From DATAEG01 sp051001975 (GTDB lineage Bacteria > Actinomycetota > Actinomycetes > Mycobacteriales > Jatrophihabitantaceae), in the NCBI GenBank assembly GCA_051001975.1, contig JBPCMU010000111.1, forward strand, positions 1 to 64,000: a stretch of DNA of 64,000 nucleotides, read 5' to 3'. The notes under the pieces are model-generated. The model saw only the letters and a list, made by a program, of their open reading frames with translations. It had not been told where the DNA came from and did no database searches. Positions 52,218 through 60,860 of the stretch are shown here, piece after piece. The position numbers and the translations under genes are program-made. Positions within the stretch are counted from its first letter, which is position 1. Every line of letters starts with the position of its first letter.

Positions 52218-52660
52218 TCAGGTTCGCGCGACTGTGTACAGAAAGCACCGCGGCGCGTGGGTCCGCACGTGGACTGTTGCGACGCCGCTTTCAGCGAGCA
52301 GGCTCGTGATGATCGGCTCGAGATCGACCTGTTCGGTGACGACGGTGTTGTAGTCATAGTTCATCGAGTCGTCTGCCCGATAGGTTGCGAAGCAGGCACG
52401 GGCCAGTGGCTAATTGTCGGGGCAAGGCTGTTGGTCGGGGTATAGCCGTCACAGCGCGCAGCGTGGATGTAGACGGGCCCCACCTCCGTCCGCACCGACG
52501 GGTGATCGAACGGCGCCTAGGAGATCCGCGTGATTTCCTCACTCGATTCGGCGTAGCGCAGGCAGTAACGCAGTGGTTCACCCTGGCCGTCCGCGGTGAA
52601 TGAACGAAGTTGGTTGCCGTGACCGTCCCGGCCGCAGCTGCGAATCGTGTCGAGACGGGT
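52218..52660 (-). pseudogene. DUF1203 gene inactivated by a stop codon and a frameshift
   Basis: Minus-strand homology runs RLDTIRSCGRDGHGNQLRSF, GEPLRYCLRYAESSEEITRI S, then a TAG (52517-52519) exactly where the family has Tyr in I-S-Y-A-P, then APFDHPSVRTEVGPVYIHAA RCDGY. The remaining C-terminus is in another frame: RADDSMNYDYNTVVTEQVDL and VHVRTHAPRCFLYTVART. This is the order of a DUF1203 protein of about 150 residues. A Tyr-to-stop change and a later indel have broken it. Confidence 0.7.
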
Positions 52661-53009
52661 CGGGCTGGGCGCGCACCGGTGCGGTGGCGCGCGGTGCCGG
52701 CCACAACTGATGGCCTGCACGAAGAGGCGAGTTGCGGTTTGTCATGTCAGCGATCGTCGCCTGCTGCCACGAACCACGCTGGCGAGAATCGGACCTGGCG
52801 TTCGAGTGGGCGGCCCAGCGCTCGGATCGATCCGCCGAGCCGCTACTGGGACCAGCCGCCCATCACCCGGTGACCGATCGCCGACTCGCGGTTGGTTCCA
52901 TTTGCCTGCGGGCGAGTGTGACCTGACCCGCGCCCGTCTGTCGGGTGGTGACGCGGCACGCCGTGATCGACGGGCCTATCAGTCGATCGCGAGCGAGACG
53001 CACTCGCCA

Positions 53010-53270
53010 CTATCGGTCGTACACGTCGCGTCGATGGCCAAGCCTCACCACCGCCACCAACAGCACGTCGTCCTCGACCGTGCAGACGATCCGGTAGTCG
53101 CCGACGCGGACCCGAAGACCCGGCCGACCTTGGAGGGCGCGAGCGCCCGGCGGTCGCGGATCCTGAGCGAGCAAAGCGATTGCACCTTGGATCCGACGGC
53201 GAACCTGAGGGTCGAGCTCGCGCAAGGAGCGGACTGCCGCCGGGCGAAGCTCGATGCGATACGCGCTCAC
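53010..53270 (-). CDS. RelE/ParE-superfamily toxin
   Basis: An 86-residue type II toxin: SAYRIELRPAAVRSLRELD, QGRPGLRVRVGDYRIVCTVE and VVRLGHRRDVYDR are the RelE-type strands, with the C-terminal basic residues (Arg in GHRRDVY) expected in ribosome-dependent mRNA cleavage. The GTG start overlaps the antitoxin stop as GTGA. RelE cleaves translated mRNA; ParE would target gyrase, and the sequence favours RelE. Confidence 0.87.
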   Translation of the reverse strand: MSAYRIELRPAAVRSLRELDPQVRRRIQGAIALLAQDPRPPGARALQGRPGLRVRVGDYRIVCTVEDDVLLVAVVRLGHRRDVYDR

Positions 53271-53515
53271 TCCCAGCCGCGGTCAGCCTTGACCTGCTCC
53301 CACGGGATGTTCGGTCCCTCCTCGGCCATCGCCGCGTCGAAGGCCGCGACATCCTCGGCGTCTTCCAGGGCCGTCATCAGCTGCTCGTATCGCTCAGGAC
53401 TTACCAGCACCCCGGCCAGACGACCCCGGCGCTGCACGAATACGGCTTCGGTACGTGCGGTCTCCATCGCATCGGGCAGATGGTCCCGTACCTCGCTGAT
53501 GTTCATCGTGGCCAT
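53267..53515 (-). CDS. Phd/YefM-type antitoxin
   Basis: An 82-residue antitoxin: an N-terminal Phd/YefM DNA-binding part (MATMNISEVRDHLPDAMETA, VFVQRRGRLAGVLVSPERYE) and an acidic C-terminus (EEGPNIPWEQVKADRGWE) that should wrap the toxin. The ATG at 53515 is used; a longer frame has no conserved sequence. A TACGGT -10 element lies at -12 to -7, so the operon may start leaderless and be autoregulated at the overlapping imperfect palindrome. Confidence 0.85.
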   Translation of the reverse strand: MATMNISEVRDHLPDAMETARTEAVFVQRRGRLAGVLVSPERYEQLMTALEDAEDVAAFDAAMAEEGPNIPWEQVKADRGWE

Positions 53516-53527
53516 ACCCGAACCGTA
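53515..53527 (-). promoter_or_regulatory. Imperfect 13-bp palindrome at the toxin-antitoxin promoter
   Basis: TACCC-GAA-CCGTA spans the A of the antitoxin ATG and the TACGGT -10 element. The geometry is the same as at the LacI-type gene (46303-46315) with one arm mismatch. Candidate site for antitoxin autoregulation. Confidence 0.35.
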
Positions 53528-53699
53528 CGATTCAGCGCCTGGGTTGTACAAGTGAGTCCGGATCGCGGACGGGGCGTGCCGGTGCGCCACCCGTTGCTGC
53601 TGCCCAGCGTCTTCGGGCAAGTCTCACTTCTGTGTCCGGCCGCTGATACCTGGAGTCATCGCCCGGAACAACCGGTGCCCGGAGGAGGTTGGCGTTGGT

Positions 53700-54320
53700 A
53701 TGAAAATCGGACTGATCGGCAGCGGCAACATCGGCACGGCGGTAGCGCAGTTGGCGATCGCCCAGGGTCACGATGTGGCGTTGAGCAACTCGCGCGGCCC
53801 GGACACCCTTGCCGATCTCGTCACCCAACTAGGGCCGCACGCATCGGCGGCGACGGCGACCGAGGCCGCCGCGGACGGCGACATCGTGGTCGTGACAATC
53901 CCGTTCAAGGCCTACCAGCAGGTCCCGGTCGAGCCGCTGGCCGGCAAGGTCGTCATCGACACGAACAACTATTACCCGCAGCGCGACGGTCACGTCGCCG
54001 AGCTAGCCGACGACAGCACCAGCAGCGCAGAACTGCTCGCGGCACATCTCCCGACATCACGCGTAGTAAAGGCGTTCAACCACATCGAGAGTTCGCAGCT
54101 ACGCGACCAGGGTCAGCGCGCGGGCGCACCGGGGCGGCGCGCGCTGGCCATCGCCGGTGACGACGCCGAAGCGAAGTCGATCGTCACCGACCTCATCGAC
54201 TCGTTCGGGTTCGACGTTGTGGACGCGGGATCGCTCGCCGATGGGCGCCGTTTCCAGGTCGGCACGCCCGCGTACGGACCGCGCCTGGACGTAGCGAAGA
54301 TGCGCGCCGCGCTCGGCTAA
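53700..54320 (+). CDS. NADP/F420-dependent oxidoreductase-like protein
   Basis: A 206-residue Rossmann-fold oxidoreductase of the F420-dependent NADP reductase type (NADP_oxidored, DUF-type family 'NAD(P)-binding'). The nucleotide fold is MKIGLIGSGNIGTAVAQLAI followed by SNSRGPDTLADLV; later VVTIPFKAYQQVP, VIDTNNYYPQRDGHV and VKAFNHIESSQLRD match the family. It may reduce NADP+ with F420H2, or act as a related dehydrogenase. A G-rich ribosome-site candidate precedes the ATG at 53700. Its stop overlaps the stop of the convergent threonine-synthase-like gene. Confidence 0.87.
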   Translation: MKIGLIGSGNIGTAVAQLAIAQGHDVALSNSRGPDTLADLVTQLGPHASAATATEAAADGDIVVVTIPFKAYQQVPVEPLAGKVVIDTNNYYPQRDGHVAELADDSTSSAELLAAHLPTSRVVKAFNHIESSQLRDQGQRAGAPGRRALAIAGDDAEAKSIVTDLIDSFGFDVVDAGSLADGRRFQVGTPAYGPRLDVAKMRAALG

Positions 54321-55534
54321 CCGATCGGGATCGCCCCGTCGACCGGCAGCGTCTGCAGATCGACCGGCACGGTCTCCGGGTACTTCAGGCCGGTGCCGGT
54401 GTTCAGCACCACGACTTCATCGTCGGCCGCGAGCCAGCCTCCGTCCCGCAGTTGCCGCGCGGCAGCGAAGCACGCCGCTCCTTCCGGGCAGACGAACATG
54501 CCTTCCCGGCGTGCCACCAGCGACTGCTCGTCGAGCAGCGCCTGGTCGCTCACCGCGATGGCGGTACCCCCGGTGGCCCGGATCGCTTCGAGCATCAACC
54601 GGTCGCCCAGCGGTTTGGGAACAGTGATGCCGAATGCGACGGTGTGTGCATCGGGGAACGCGGTGGTCTCCTCCGCGCCGGACTCGAACGCCTGCACCAC
54701 CGGGGCGCAACCCTCGGCCTGCACGGCCACCAGTCGCGGCAGGTCAGCGCCGATCCAGCCGAGTTCCTGCATCTCCAGCAGCGCCTTGTAGATTCCGATC
54801 AGCCCGACACCGCCGCCGGCCGGGTAGAGAATCACGTCCGGTACCCGCCAGCCGAGCTGCTCGACGATTTCGTAGCCCATCGTCTTCTTGCCCTCGATGC
54901 GGTACGGCTCCTTCAGCGTCGACACCTCTTGGTAGCCGGGCAGCTGCGGCATCGCGGCGTTGACCAGCCGGCCGGCGTCGCCGATCAACCCGTCGACGAG
55001 GTAGACCTGTGCGCCGGCCACCACGCACTCGGCGCGGGTAATCGACGGAGCATCCGTCGGCATCGCGATCAACGCGCCCATCCCAGCCCGCGCTGCGTAC
55101 AGCGCCCAGGCCGATCCGGCGTTTCCGTTGGTTGGCATGGCTATCCCGCGCACGCCGAGCTCCGCGGCGCGGGAGACGCCGACGGCTGCGCCGCGTGCCT
55201 TGAACGTTCCGGTCGGGACGAGTCCCTCGTCCTTCATCAGCAGCCGGGGCAGCCCGATGTCGGTGCCGTAGCCGGGCATCGGCAGCAGTGGCGTCATACC
55301 TTCACCGAGCGTCGTGACCCGCGCCTCGTCCCGTACCGGCAGCACCTCGTGATAGCGCCACAGCGTCGGTGGACGGGCCGCGATCTGCGCCGGACCGACG
55401 GATTCGGCAACTCGAGCGAGGTCGTAACGGGCCAGCAGTGGCGCGCCGGAATCGCTCAGCCCCTGGATCACGTCCGCGTCGTAGCGCACGCCAGTGCGCG
55501 AGCACTCCAGGTGACTGAGCATCGAGTAGGCCAT
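54317..55534 (-). CDS. Threonine-synthase-like PLP enzyme
   Basis: A 405-residue PLP-dependent lyase of the threonine-synthase/tryptophan-synthase-beta fold. The PLP lysine is Lys112 in PTGTFKARGAAVG, with the loop MPTNGNAGSAWALYAARAGM. It differs from the thrC at 29305: no N-terminal Cys knuckle and a different C-terminus. It is last in an operon cysS-rlmB-this gene (its ATG overlaps the rlmB stop as TGATG). It may be a threonine deaminase-like or paralogous lyase rather than the main threonine synthase. Confidence 0.88.
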   Translation of the reverse strand: MAYSMLSHLECSRTGVRYDADVIQGLSDSGAPLLARYDLARVAESVGPAQIAARPPTLWRYHEVLPVRDEARVTTLGEGMTPLLPMPGYGTDIGLPRLLMKDEGLVPTGTFKARGAAVGVSRAAELGVRGIAMPTNGNAGSAWALYAARAGMGALIAMPTDAPSITRAECVVAGAQVYLVDGLIGDAGRLVNAAMPQLPGYQEVSTLKEPYRIEGKKTMGYEIVEQLGWRVPDVILYPAGGGVGLIGIYKALLEMQELGWIGADLPRLVAVQAEGCAPVVQAFESGAEETTAFPDAHTVAFGITVPKPLGDRLMLEAIRATGGTAIAVSDQALLDEQSLVARREGMFVCPEGAACFAAARQLRDGGWLAADDEVVVLNTGTGLKYPETVPVDLQTLPVDGAIPIG

Positions 55535-56490
55535 CAGGCGGTGGCGCGGCGTCGGCGCGCGATCTCGGCCAGGGTGACCGCACCGGCAACTGACGCATTC
55601 AGCGACTCGGCAGCCTCATGCATCGGGATCGAGACGGTCATGTCGCAGGTCTCGCCGACCAACCGGGACAACCCGCGACCCTCCGAGCCGACTACGACCA
55701 CGATCGGGTCGACGGCGATCTCGAGTTCGTCGAGCGACACGTCACCGTCCGCGTCCAGACCGAGCACAAACATGCCAGCCTGCTGGCAGTCCTTCAGCGC
55801 ACGCACCAGATTGGTCACCCGGGAGACCGGCATCCGGGCGGCGGTACCTGCCGACGTCCGCCAGGCCGCCGGCGTCACTCCGGCCGCGCGGCGCTGCGGG
55901 ATGACGACGCCCTGCGCGCCGAAGGCGACCGCGGAACGGATGATCGCACCAAGGTTGCGGGGGTCGGTCACCCCGTCCACGGCGACGAGCAGGCCGGCTC
56001 CGGGCGCCTCGCCGACGCGCTCCAGCAGGTCGGGCAGTTGCGCATAGACGAACGGCTGCACGGACAGCGCCATGCCCTGGTGGATCAAGCCGCCGGTCAT
56101 CCGGTCCAGTTCGTTGCGGCTGACCTCGAGCAACGGCAGGTTCCGGTTTCCCGCGGTCCGGATCGCTTCGGTGACCCGCTCGTCGGTGTCGATGCCGATC
56201 GCGACGTAGAGCGCGATCGCCGGCACCTTCGCCCGCAAGGCCTCGGCGACCGGGTTGCGGCCGAGCAGCAACTCCGGCGCGTCCGCGGCCCGGCGCGAGC
56301 GGTTGCGACCTGCATCGTCCCGCTTCGCGGCGGCACCCGCCCGGCGCGCAGCGGGGTGGTGCGGACGTTCTTCGGCGCGCGGGGTGGGGCCCTTGCCGAC
56401 GAGGCCGCGGCGGCGTTGCCCACCGGAGCCGACCGTCGCACCCTTCTTGCCCTTGCGGATCGCGCCTCGACGCGATGAGTTTCCGGCCAT
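55534..56490 (-). CDS. rlmB: 23S rRNA (guanosine-2'-O-)-methyltransferase RlmB-like
   Basis: A 318-residue SpoU methyltransferase with a ~70-residue basic N-terminal tail (RRGAIRKGKKGATVGSGGQR). The SPOUT motifs are NLGAIIRSAVAFGAQGVV, GSEGRGLSRL and IPMHEAAESLNASVAGAV. RlmB methylates G2251 of 23S rRNA in E. coli. The ATG at 56490 has GGGAG 7 nt upstream and lies 2 bp after the cysS stop. Position corresponds to Rv3579c (from memory). Confidence 0.93.
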   Translation of the reverse strand: MAGNSSRRGAIRKGKKGATVGSGGQRRRGLVGKGPTPRAEERPHHPAARRAGAAAKRDDAGRNRSRRAADAPELLLGRNPVAEALRAKVPAIALYVAIGIDTDERVTEAIRTAGNRNLPLLEVSRNELDRMTGGLIHQGMALSVQPFVYAQLPDLLERVGEAPGAGLLVAVDGVTDPRNLGAIIRSAVAFGAQGVVIPQRRAAGVTPAAWRTSAGTAARMPVSRVTNLVRALKDCQQAGMFVLGLDADGDVSLDELEIAVDPIVVVVGSEGRGLSRLVGETCDMTVSIPMHEAAESLNASVAGAVTLAEIARRRRATA

Positions 56491-56492
56491 CG

Positions 56493-57875
56493 TCATGCTC
56501 CCTTGATCGTCCACCGCGGGCCGGCCGGGGTGTCTTCGACGACCACCCCGGCAGCGGCAAGCTGGTCGCGCACCGCGTCAGAAGCGGCGAAGTCCTTGCG
56601 TTCCCGGGCAGCGGCGCGCTGCTGCAGTGCGAGGCTGACCAGCGCGTCGACGACACCGGTCGCAACCGCGCCGCCGGCCGCCGGCCATTGCTGCGGGTCG
56701 AGGCCGAGAACATCGGTCATTGCGCGCACCGACGCCGCTGTCGAGCGCACCGCCGCGGCATCGCCGGCGTCCAGCGCGGCGTTACCGGCGCGGACGGCGC
56801 TGTGCACCACAGCCAACGCGGCGGGCACCCCGAAGTCGTCGTCCATCGCGGCGGCGAAGTCGTCGGGCATCGAGCCGGGATCGAGCGCACCGAGCGCGCT
56901 CTCGGCCCGCTCGAGGAAGTTCTCGATGCGTCCGTATGCAGCCGCGGCCTCGTCCAGCGACGACGGCGAGAACTCGATCATCGAGCGGTAGTGCGCCGCG
57001 GCGAGGTAATAACGCACCTCGACCGGGCGCCAGTGCGCAACCACCTCCGAGACGAACAACCCGTTGCCCAGCGACTTCGACATCTTCTCGCCGGCCGCGG
57101 TCACCCACGCGTTGTGCATCCAGTACTGCGCGAAGCCGTCGCCGGCCGCACTCGACTGGGCGATCTCGTTCTCATGGTGCGGGAAGATCAGATCGAGGCC
57201 GCCGCCGTGGATGTCGAACCGCGCACCCAGGTAGTTGCTGGCCATCGCCGAGCACTCCAGATGCCAGCCCGGCCGCCCGTCACCCCACGGCGTGGGCCAG
57301 GTCGGCTCACCCGGCTTGGCTGCCTTCCACAGCGCGAAGTCCCGCGGATCATGCTTGCGGTGCTCACCGACGGAATCGCCGGCCGGCTGCATGGCGTCGA
57401 GCTTCTGCCCGGAGAGTGCGCCGTACTGCGGGTAAGTACGCACGTCGAAATAGACGTCGCCATCGCTGGGATAGGCATGCCCACTCTCGATGAGGCGCTG
57501 GATGAGGCTGACCATCTGGGTGACGTGCCCACTGGCCCGTGGTTCCAGCGTGGGCGGCAGGCAGCCGAGCACGTCGTATCCAGCGGTGAAGGCACGCTCG
57601 TTGGCCGCCGCCCAGGCCCACCACGGCACGCCGGCCGCAGCGGACTTGGCGAGCACCTTGTCCTCGATGTCGGTCACGTTGCGCAGGAAGGTGACGTCAT
57701 AGTCGCGATGGGTCAGCCAGCGGCGGACGATGTCGAAGGACACCCCGGACCGGATGTGCCCGACATGCGGTGGCGACTGAACGGTCGCGCCACACAGGTA
57801 GATCGATGCCTTGCCGGGTTCGAGCGGGACGAACTCCCGCAGCGACCGGGTCATCGAGTCGTAAATGCGCAGCAC
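56493..57875 (-). CDS. cysS: Cysteinyl-tRNA synthetase
   Basis: A 460-residue class I tRNA synthetase charging tRNA-Cys. HVGH (HIGH motif) is at 37-40 next to the zinc-binding Cys28, with later ligands in WHLECSAM and HHENEIAQ. KMSKS is at 264-268. The GTG start at 57875 gives MLRIYDSMTRSLREF. It begins an operon with rlmB and the threonine-synthase-like gene. In mycobacteria ispF lies next upstream; here two genes (PPOX and transsulfuration enzyme) intervene. Confidence 0.97.
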   Translation of the reverse strand: MLRIYDSMTRSLREFVPLEPGKASIYLCGATVQSPPHVGHIRSGVSFDIVRRWLTHRDYDVTFLRNVTDIEDKVLAKSAAAGVPWWAWAAANERAFTAGYDVLGCLPPTLEPRASGHVTQMVSLIQRLIESGHAYPSDGDVYFDVRTYPQYGALSGQKLDAMQPAGDSVGEHRKHDPRDFALWKAAKPGEPTWPTPWGDGRPGWHLECSAMASNYLGARFDIHGGGLDLIFPHHENEIAQSSAAGDGFAQYWMHNAWVTAAGEKMSKSLGNGLFVSEVVAHWRPVEVRYYLAAAHYRSMIEFSPSSLDEAAAAYGRIENFLERAESALGALDPGSMPDDFAAAMDDDFGVPAALAVVHSAVRAGNAALDAGDAAAVRSTAASVRAMTDVLGLDPQQWPAAGGAVATGVVDALVSLALQQRAAARERKDFAASDAVRDQLAAAGVVVEDTPAGPRWTIKGA

Positions 57876-57936
57876 TGCACGATCCTACGGTCCCGGCGTA
57901 CGGCCGAATGCCGCTCGTCGCCGAACCGGCGGCGGG

Positions 57937-58332
57937 TCAGCCAGCGGCGACGACGTGCTCCGGGGTGAGGCGGACTACGACCCGGACGTTGCCGGTGCCG
58001 TCGTCGCCGGTGTATTCGGCGCCGTTGTAGGCCAGCGACAGGTCGTTGATCAACTTGTCCCCGCCCTCCTCGGAGAGCGTCACCGATCCCCGCACCTCCG
58101 CGTAGCTGTAAGGGTTCGCCGCATCGAGGATCAGCAGACTTGCCCGCGGGTCGCGGGTCAGGTTGCGTTCCTTCTTGCGGCCTCGCACGGTCGACAGGAG
58201 GACGGTGTCGCCATCCCGGGAGGCCCACAGAACGGAGGTCTGCGGGCTGCCGTCCTCGTTCACCGTGGCGAGCACGACGAACGACGAGGCATCGAGCAGA
58301 TCCTTGGCTTGCTGCGGAAGCTCAGTGGTCAT
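57937..58332 (-). CDS. PPOX-class flavin/F420 binding protein
   Basis: A 131-residue split-barrel protein of the pyridoxamine 5'-phosphate-oxidase-like (PPOX) class often using F420: FVVLATVNEDGSPQTSVLWA, VLLSTVRGRKKERNLTRDPR and VRGSVTLSEEGGDKLINDLS are the family segments. Start at the ATG 58332 (MTTELPQQAKDL); a longer frame is not conserved. It is divergent from the transsulfuration gene. Likely reduces an electrophilic substrate. Confidence 0.88.
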   Translation of the reverse strand: MTTELPQQAKDLLDASSFVVLATVNEDGSPQTSVLWASRDGDTVLLSTVRGRKKERNLTRDPRASLLILDAANPYSYAEVRGSVTLSEEGGDKLINDLSLAYNGAEYTGDDGTGNVRVVVRLTPEHVVAAG

Positions 58333-58457
58333 GCCGCAATCATGCCTGGACCCGCGGCCCGCTGCCGGCCAGCACGGGCAAGTCCAGTTGGACGGCCTGA
58401 CCACCATCTGCCGGATGGACCGTCTGACCCGGTCCGTCCGGTGACATCATCGAGTGC

Positions 58458-59570
58458 ATGGATCACTCCGAGGAGCACTTGCACCGGGAATCACTGGCTG
58501 TTGCCGCCGGGCGGCCGGAACCCGTTGCGGGTAGCGCGCTGAACACCCCGCTGGTGCCCGCATCGTCCTATCACGCCGGGGCCGAGCGGTTCTATCAGCG
58601 GCAAGGAAGCCCGACCAGTGACTCGTTCGAGGCGGCGCTCGGCGCTTTGGAGGGCGGCACCGCGATCAGCTACGCAGCCGGCGTCGCTGCGGTGGTGGCA
58701 GTGCTCGACCTCCTCCCGATCGGCTCGGTCGCTGTGCTCCCGAAGTCCCAGTACTGGGGCGTCGTCGAGCTGTTCCACGAGGCGGCGGAAACCGGCCGGC
58801 TGCAGCTGCGCGAGGTGGACATCACCGATACCGCCGCCGTGCTGACGGCCCTGCCCGGCGCGCAGCTCCTGTGGCTGGAGGCAGCCAGCAACCCGCTGCT
58901 GGAAGTAGCCGAGCTTCCGGCGTTGTGTGCCGCCGCTCGGGATGCCGGCGCGCTGAGTTGCATCGACTCGACGTTCGCCACGCCGATGCTCCTTCGGCCG
59001 CTGGAGCACGGCGCGGATCTGGTGATGCACTCGGTGTCGAAGTACCTCGCCGGGCATACCGACGTCGTGCTCGGCGCTCTCATCACAGCCGACGGCGCAC
59101 TGATCGACCGGCTGCGCGCGCACCGGTATCGCACCGGCGCTATCCCGGGAGTGCTCGAGTCCTACCTGGCGTTGCGGGGAGTCCGGACGCTGGCGCTGCG
59201 CGTCGAGAGGCAGCAGGCGAATGCGCTCGACCTGGCCGGCCGACTGGCCGAACATCCCGCTGTGCACCGGGTGCGCTACCCAGGTCTGTCCGGAGACCCG
59301 ATGCACGAGCGGTGGACGGCGATGGCCTCCGGGCCTGGTCTGATGCTCAGCTTCGATCTGGCCGACGCGGCCACCGCAGACGAGTTCTGCGAACGCGTCC
59401 GGCTGATCACCCACGCTAGTAGTCTCGGCGGCGTCGAGTCTCTCGTGGAGCGACGGGCTCGCTATGAGGGCGAACGCATCATGGGTACCCCGGACGGCCT
59501 GATCCGGTTCTCGGTCGGCATCGAGCACGTCGAGGACCTGTGGGCCGACCTGAAGCAGGCGCTCGGCTGA
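58458..59570 (+). CDS. Cystathionine gamma-lyase/synthase-type PLP enzyme
   Basis: A 370-residue member of the Cys/Met metabolism PLP family. The PLP lysine is in SVSKYLAGHTDVVLGALI, the phosphate loop SYAAGVAAVVAVLD is near 75-88, and LITHASSLGGVESLVERRAR is the characteristic end. The N-terminal Tyr-x-Arg pair of the family reads FYQRQGSPTSD. The reaction (gamma-lyase, gamma-synthase or methionine gamma-lyase) cannot be assigned. It sits alone on the plus strand between ispF and the PPOX gene. Confidence 0.9.
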   Translation: MDHSEEHLHRESLAVAAGRPEPVAGSALNTPLVPASSYHAGAERFYQRQGSPTSDSFEAALGALEGGTAISYAAGVAAVVAVLDLLPIGSVAVLPKSQYWGVVELFHEAAETGRLQLREVDITDTAAVLTALPGAQLLWLEAASNPLLEVAELPALCAAARDAGALSCIDSTFATPMLLRPLEHGADLVMHSVSKYLAGHTDVVLGALITADGALIDRLRAHRYRTGAIPGVLESYLALRGVRTLALRVERQQANALDLAGRLAEHPAVHRVRYPGLSGDPMHERWTAMASGPGLMLSFDLADAATADEFCERVRLITHASSLGGVESLVERRARYEGERIMGTPDGLIRFSVGIEHVEDLWADLKQALG

Positions 59571-59668
59571 GCCGCCGCCGCCGACCGATCCGTCCCGGCT
59601 CCCGGCTCCAAACCCGTTGAGTGGTGCGCAAGACCGGGGCAAGTGAGCTGGGGCCGGGGTGCAGCGGG

Positions 59669-60148
59669 TCAGGCGGGGACGACGATGGCGGTGGCCACCG
59701 CGGCACGGCCCTCGCCCCGACCGGTGAGACCGAGCCCGTCGGTGGTGGTGCCGGAGAGGGCCACGGGCGCCCCCAATGCGGCGCTCAGTGCCGTCTCGGC
59801 CTCATCGCGGCGGGCCGCCAGCTTGGGCGCGTTGGCGATCACTTGCACGGAGACGTTCCCGACGGTGAAGCCGGCTGCGTATACCTGGCGCGCCACTTCG
59901 GCGAGCAACACCGCGCCGGACGCGCCGGCCCATCGCGGATCGTCGGTGCCGAACACCACGCCGAGGTCGCCGAGTCCGCAGGCGGCGAGCACGGCATCAC
60001 AGACAGCATGGGCAGCAACGTCGCCGTCGGAGTGACCGGCGCAGCCATCCGCGTCCGGCCACGACAGCCCGGCCAGCCAGCAAGGCCGGCCGACCTCGAT
60101 CGGATGCACGTCCATGCCGGTGCCGACCCGGGGCAGCGCCTCGGTCAT
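59669..60148 (-). CDS. ispF: 2-C-methyl-D-erythritol 2,4-cyclodiphosphate synthase
   Basis: A 159-residue enzyme of the MEP isoprenoid pathway that cyclises CDP-ME 2-phosphate to MEcPP. Zinc ligands Asp13 and His15 are in GTGMDVHPIE, the third is His47 in GHSDGDVAAHAVCD. The C-terminal segment GEGRAAVATAIVV is typical. Its ATG overlaps the ispD stop as ATGA, so the two pathway enzymes are coupled. Confidence 0.96.
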   Translation of the reverse strand: MTEALPRVGTGMDVHPIEVGRPCWLAGLSWPDADGCAGHSDGDVAAHAVCDAVLAACGLGDLGVVFGTDDPRWAGASGAVLLAEVARQVYAAGFTVGNVSVQVIANAPKLAARRDEAETALSAALGAPVALSGTTTDGLGLTGRGEGRAAVATAIVVPA

Positions 60149-60837
60149 GGCCGCGACTGCATCGATCGCAGGGTCAGCTCGGCCAGCGCCAGGTCCAGCG
60201 GGCGAGTGATCTTGAAGGCCTCCGCGTCGCCGTCCACCACTACCACCCGGCCTCCATGGCGCTCGATCAGACCGGCATCGTCGCTGACGTCGTGAAGGTT
60301 GGCCATCCGGGCGAACTGGTGCGCCGCCGCCAGCGCCGTCCGGCGGAATCCCTGCGGGGTCTGCACGGCGCGCAGTTCGCCTCGGTCCACGGTGCCCACC
60401 ACCGCGCCGTCGGCTGCAATTCGCTTTATCGTGTCGGTGACCGGTACGGCGGGCACCGCGGCATCCGCGCCGGCTTCCAGAGCGGCCAGCACCCGGTCGA
60501 TGCAGGCGCCGGTGATGAATGGTCGGGCGGCGTCGTGCACAAGCACCACGTCTGCCTCTTCGGCGAGGACGCCGAGCCCGAGCCGAACCGAGTCCTGCCG
60601 GGTACGGCCGCCGGAGATAACCGTGACGAACGGGTCGCCGGCGGTCAGTTCGACGATCCGTTGGGCGTGGTCCGCGGGCGCGGTGACGACGATCGCGCCG
60701 ATCGACGGATGCGCCCGCAATGCCGAGAGCGAATGCTCCAGCAGCGTGCGACCGCCGACCTCGCAGAGCGCCTTGGGACGATCTCGGGCAAGCCGTTCAC
60801 CGGCCCCCGCTGCCAGCAGCAGCGCGCCAACGGTCAT
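60145..60837 (-). CDS. ispD: 2-C-methyl-D-erythritol 4-phosphate cytidylyltransferase
   Basis: A 230-residue nucleotidyltransferase of the MEP pathway forming CDP-ME from MEP and CTP. The CTP-binding motif LLAAGAGERLARDRPKAL is at 7-24 with Lys22, VLVHDAARPF carries the metal-binding Asp, and DTIKRI and the C-terminal YKITRP-like FKITRPLDLALAEL follow. It lies 23 bp downstream of carD and is coupled to ispF. Confidence 0.96.
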   Translation of the reverse strand: MTVGALLLAAGAGERLARDRPKALCEVGGRTLLEHSLSALRAHPSIGAIVVTAPADHAQRIVELTAGDPFVTVISGGRTRQDSVRLGLGVLAEEADVVLVHDAARPFITGACIDRVLAALEAGADAAVPAVPVTDTIKRIAADGAVVGTVDRGELRAVQTPQGFRRTALAAAHQFARMANLHDVSDDAGLIERHGGRVVVVDGDAEAFKITRPLDLALAELTLRSMQSRP

Positions 60838-60860
60838 CGTCGGACTGAGCCCCGGTGTGA

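Noticed and set aside
52661..53009. Possible gene in the gap before the toxin gene, with a plus frame ending in RYWDQPPITR
   Set aside because: No start, no family resemblance and mixed codon pattern; I see nothing definite in this 349-bp stretch.
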